Shown here one piece after another: positions 62,654 to 64,000 of a stretch of 64,000 nucleotides of DNA. The position numbers and the translations under genes are program-made. The stretch lies in the NCBI RefSeq assembly GCF_029223485.1, contig NZ_JARHTP010000002.1, forward strand, positions 248,001 to 312,000. Direction: 5' to 3'. How positions within the stretch are numbered: the stretch's first letter is position 1; the number at the start of each line of letters is the position of its first letter. The notes beneath the pieces were generated by a model, which saw only the letters and a program-made list of their open reading frames with translations, searched no databases and was not told where the DNA came from. The DNA is from Streptomyces coacervatus (GTDB lineage Bacteria; Actinomycetota; Actinomycetes; Streptomycetales; Streptomycetaceae).

Positions 62654-64000
62654 ATGGTCCGAAGATCCGCAGGGTGGCGGGCGGTGCCCGGGATCGGCAC
62701 GCTCCTCGATCACCCACGGGCCTGGCGCCGGGTGCTGCCCGGGCTCGCCTCGCTGCTCGGCTACCGGCGGGCATGGCTGCGCGGCGACCTGCTGGCGGGC
62801 GTGACGGTGGCCGCGTATCTGGTGCCGCAGGTGATGGCGTATGCGGGCGTGGCCGGTCTGCCGCCGGTGGCCGGACTGTGGGCGATCCTGCCCGCTCTCG
62901 CTCTCTACGCCCTTCTGGGCTCCTCGCGTCTGCTGTCGGTCGGCCCCGAGTCGACCACGGCGCTGATGACGGCGGCCGTGGTGGGCCCGCTCGCGGGCTC
63001 GGACCCCGGCCGCTACGCCTCGTTGGCCGCTGCCCTCGCCGTCACGGTCGGACTGCTGTGCCTGGCGGCCTGGGCACTGCGCCTGGGCTTCGTCGCCGAC
63101 CTGCTCTCCCGCCCCGTACTGATCGGCTATCTGGCGGGCGTGGCACTGATCATGATCGTGGACCAGCTGCCGAAGCTGACCGGCGTGTCCACGACGGGGT
63201 CGGCCTTCTTCCCTCAACTGTGGTCCTTCATACAGCACTTGGGGCAGGTGCACGCGGCCACGGTGGTGTTCGCCGCCGTCACCCTCGCCTTCCTGTTCAC
63301 AGTGGCGCGGGTGGTGCCCGCGGTGCCGGGCCCGCTGCTGGCGGTGGTTCTGGGCACGGCGGCCGTCGCCGTCCTCGACCTCGACGACCGGTACGGGATC
63401 AAGGTGATCGGCGAGGTCCCGGCCGGGCTGCCCTCGCTCGCGCTGCCGGACCTCACCGAGCTTCCGCATCTGGTGCTGCCCGCCCTCGGGGTCCTGCTCG
63501 TCGCCTACACGGACTTCATCCTCACCGCCCGGGCCTTCACCGTCCGCGACGACGAGGGCCCCGCGCTCGATCCCAACCAGGAGTTCCTGGCGCTGGGCGG
63601 GGCCAATCTGGGAGCGGGATGTCTGCACGGCTTCCCGGTGAGCAGCAGCGCCAGCCGCACCGCCCTCGCCTCCTCGACCGGCGCCCGCAGCCAGGTGTAC
63701 TCCCTGGTCGCGGGCGCAGCGGTGATCGCCGTCCTGCTGTTCCTCAGCCCGCTGCTGGCCCGCACCCCGTCGGCCGTCCTGGGCGCGCTCGTCGTGTACG
63801 CCGCCGTCCGCATGATCGACCTCGCGGGCTTCCGGCGGCTGGCCTCCTTCCGCCGGCGCGAACTGCTGCTGGCGCTCGGCTGCCTGGCCGGGGTGCTGAC
63901 CCTGGACATCCTCTACGGCGTGATCGTCGCCGTCGGCCTGTCCGTGGCGGAGCTGCTGACCCGGGTGGCGCGCCCGCACGATGCCGTCGAGGGGCTGGTG
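62654..64000 (+). CDS. SulP-family anion transporter (partial, runs off right edge)
   Basis: The visible 449 codons encode a SLC26/SulP permease. After a 45-residue head come LRGDLLAGVTVAAYLVPQVM and YAGVAGLPPVAGLWAILPAL (the conserved N-terminal SulP segments), SVGPESTTALMTAAVV, then many membrane helices with NLGAGCLHGFPVSSSASRTA (key GCLHGFPVSSS). Substrates in the family are sulphate, bicarbonate or dicarboxylates. The C-terminal STAS domain would lie beyond the window. A GAAAGG site precedes the ATG. Divergent from the USP operon and sharing its island palindrome. Confidence 0.88.
   Translation, partial: MVRRSAGWRAVPGIGTLLDHPRAWRRVLPGLASLLGYRRAWLRGDLLAGVTVAAYLVPQVMAYAGVAGLPPVAGLWAILPALALYALLGSSRLLSVGPESTTALMTAAVVGPLAGSDPGRYASLAAALAVTVGLLCLAAWALRLGFVADLLSRPVLIGYLAGVALIMIVDQLPKLTGVSTTGSAFFPQLWSFIQHLGQVHAATVVFAAVTLAFLFTVARVVPAVPGPLLAVVLGTAAVAVLDLDDRYGIKVIGEVPAGLPSLALPDLTELPHLVLPALGVLLVAYTDFILTARAFTVRDDEGPALDPNQEFLALGGANLGAGCLHGFPVSSSASRTALASSTGARSQVYSLVAGAAVIAVLLFLSPLLARTPSAVLGALVVYAAVRMIDLAGFRRLASFRRRELLLALGCLAGVLTLDILYGVIVAVGLSVAELLTRVARPHDAVEGLV

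Overview
The window is high-GC actinobacterial chromosome, almost certainly from a Streptomyces. The evidence is GC-rich third codon positions throughout, many GTG starts, purine-rich ribosome sites, and two copies of a hairpin repeat that I recall as common in Streptomyces genomes. There are about 52 protein genes or gene remnants and no rRNA or tRNA gene that I can see.

Region 1 (1 to about 19 kb) is ordinary accessory metabolism. It holds phenylacetate-CoA ligase (paaK) and two acyl-CoA synthetases, one coupled to a nitronate monooxygenase. It also holds a Tat-exported serine hydrolase, a secreted GH16 glucanase, a methyltransferase/FAD oxidoreductase pair, a Ser/Thr kinase with eight 42-residue TPR repeats, and an acyl-CoA dehydrogenase/DUF2236 pair behind a KstR-like palindrome. 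A cobalt-uptake pair (cbtBA) sits behind a cobalamin riboswitch.

Region 2 (about 19 to 64 kb) looks like a hypoxia/dormancy island. It contains pyruvate phosphate dikinase, four universal stress proteins (USPs) plus a fragment of a fifth, a complete group 3b-type [NiFe] hydrogenase with hypF, C, D, E and a maturation protease, and respiratory nitrate reductase narGHJI. It also has phosphofructokinase, phosphoketolase, a zinc alcohol dehydrogenase, a fused GNAT/acyl-CoA synthetase, two CBS-BON proteins, two cyclic-nucleotide-binding-only proteins, a phosphoribosyltransferase-hydrolase fusion, an Rv1733c-like membrane protein and a SulP transporter that runs off the right edge. A dipeptidase/TetR unit and a CsoR-box multicopper oxidase unit are interleaved. 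The gene content recalls the OsdRK-controlled cluster of S. coelicolor and the DosR regulon of Mycobacterium tuberculosis, but no response regulator or sensor kinase lies inside the window.

The main new observation is a shared palindrome, roughly GGGNCC-N4-GGNCCC. It sits about 37 to 105 bases before the start codons of at least seven transcription units of region 2 (22923, 23997, 27398, 41740, 42689, 57093, 62568), with a looser copy before pfkA. It is a good candidate operator tying the hydrogenase, nitrate reductase, USP and acetyltransferase units into one regulon.

Region 2 also carries recent rearrangement scars. Two tandem duplications (144 and 164 bp) flank the hydrogenase protease, one of them making a 55-codon coupled mini-gene. 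A head-on deletion has truncated both a ppk2 polyphosphate kinase and a USP and placed phosphoketolase behind the USP/ADH operon. A STAS-domain gene has lost its 3' end against narI.
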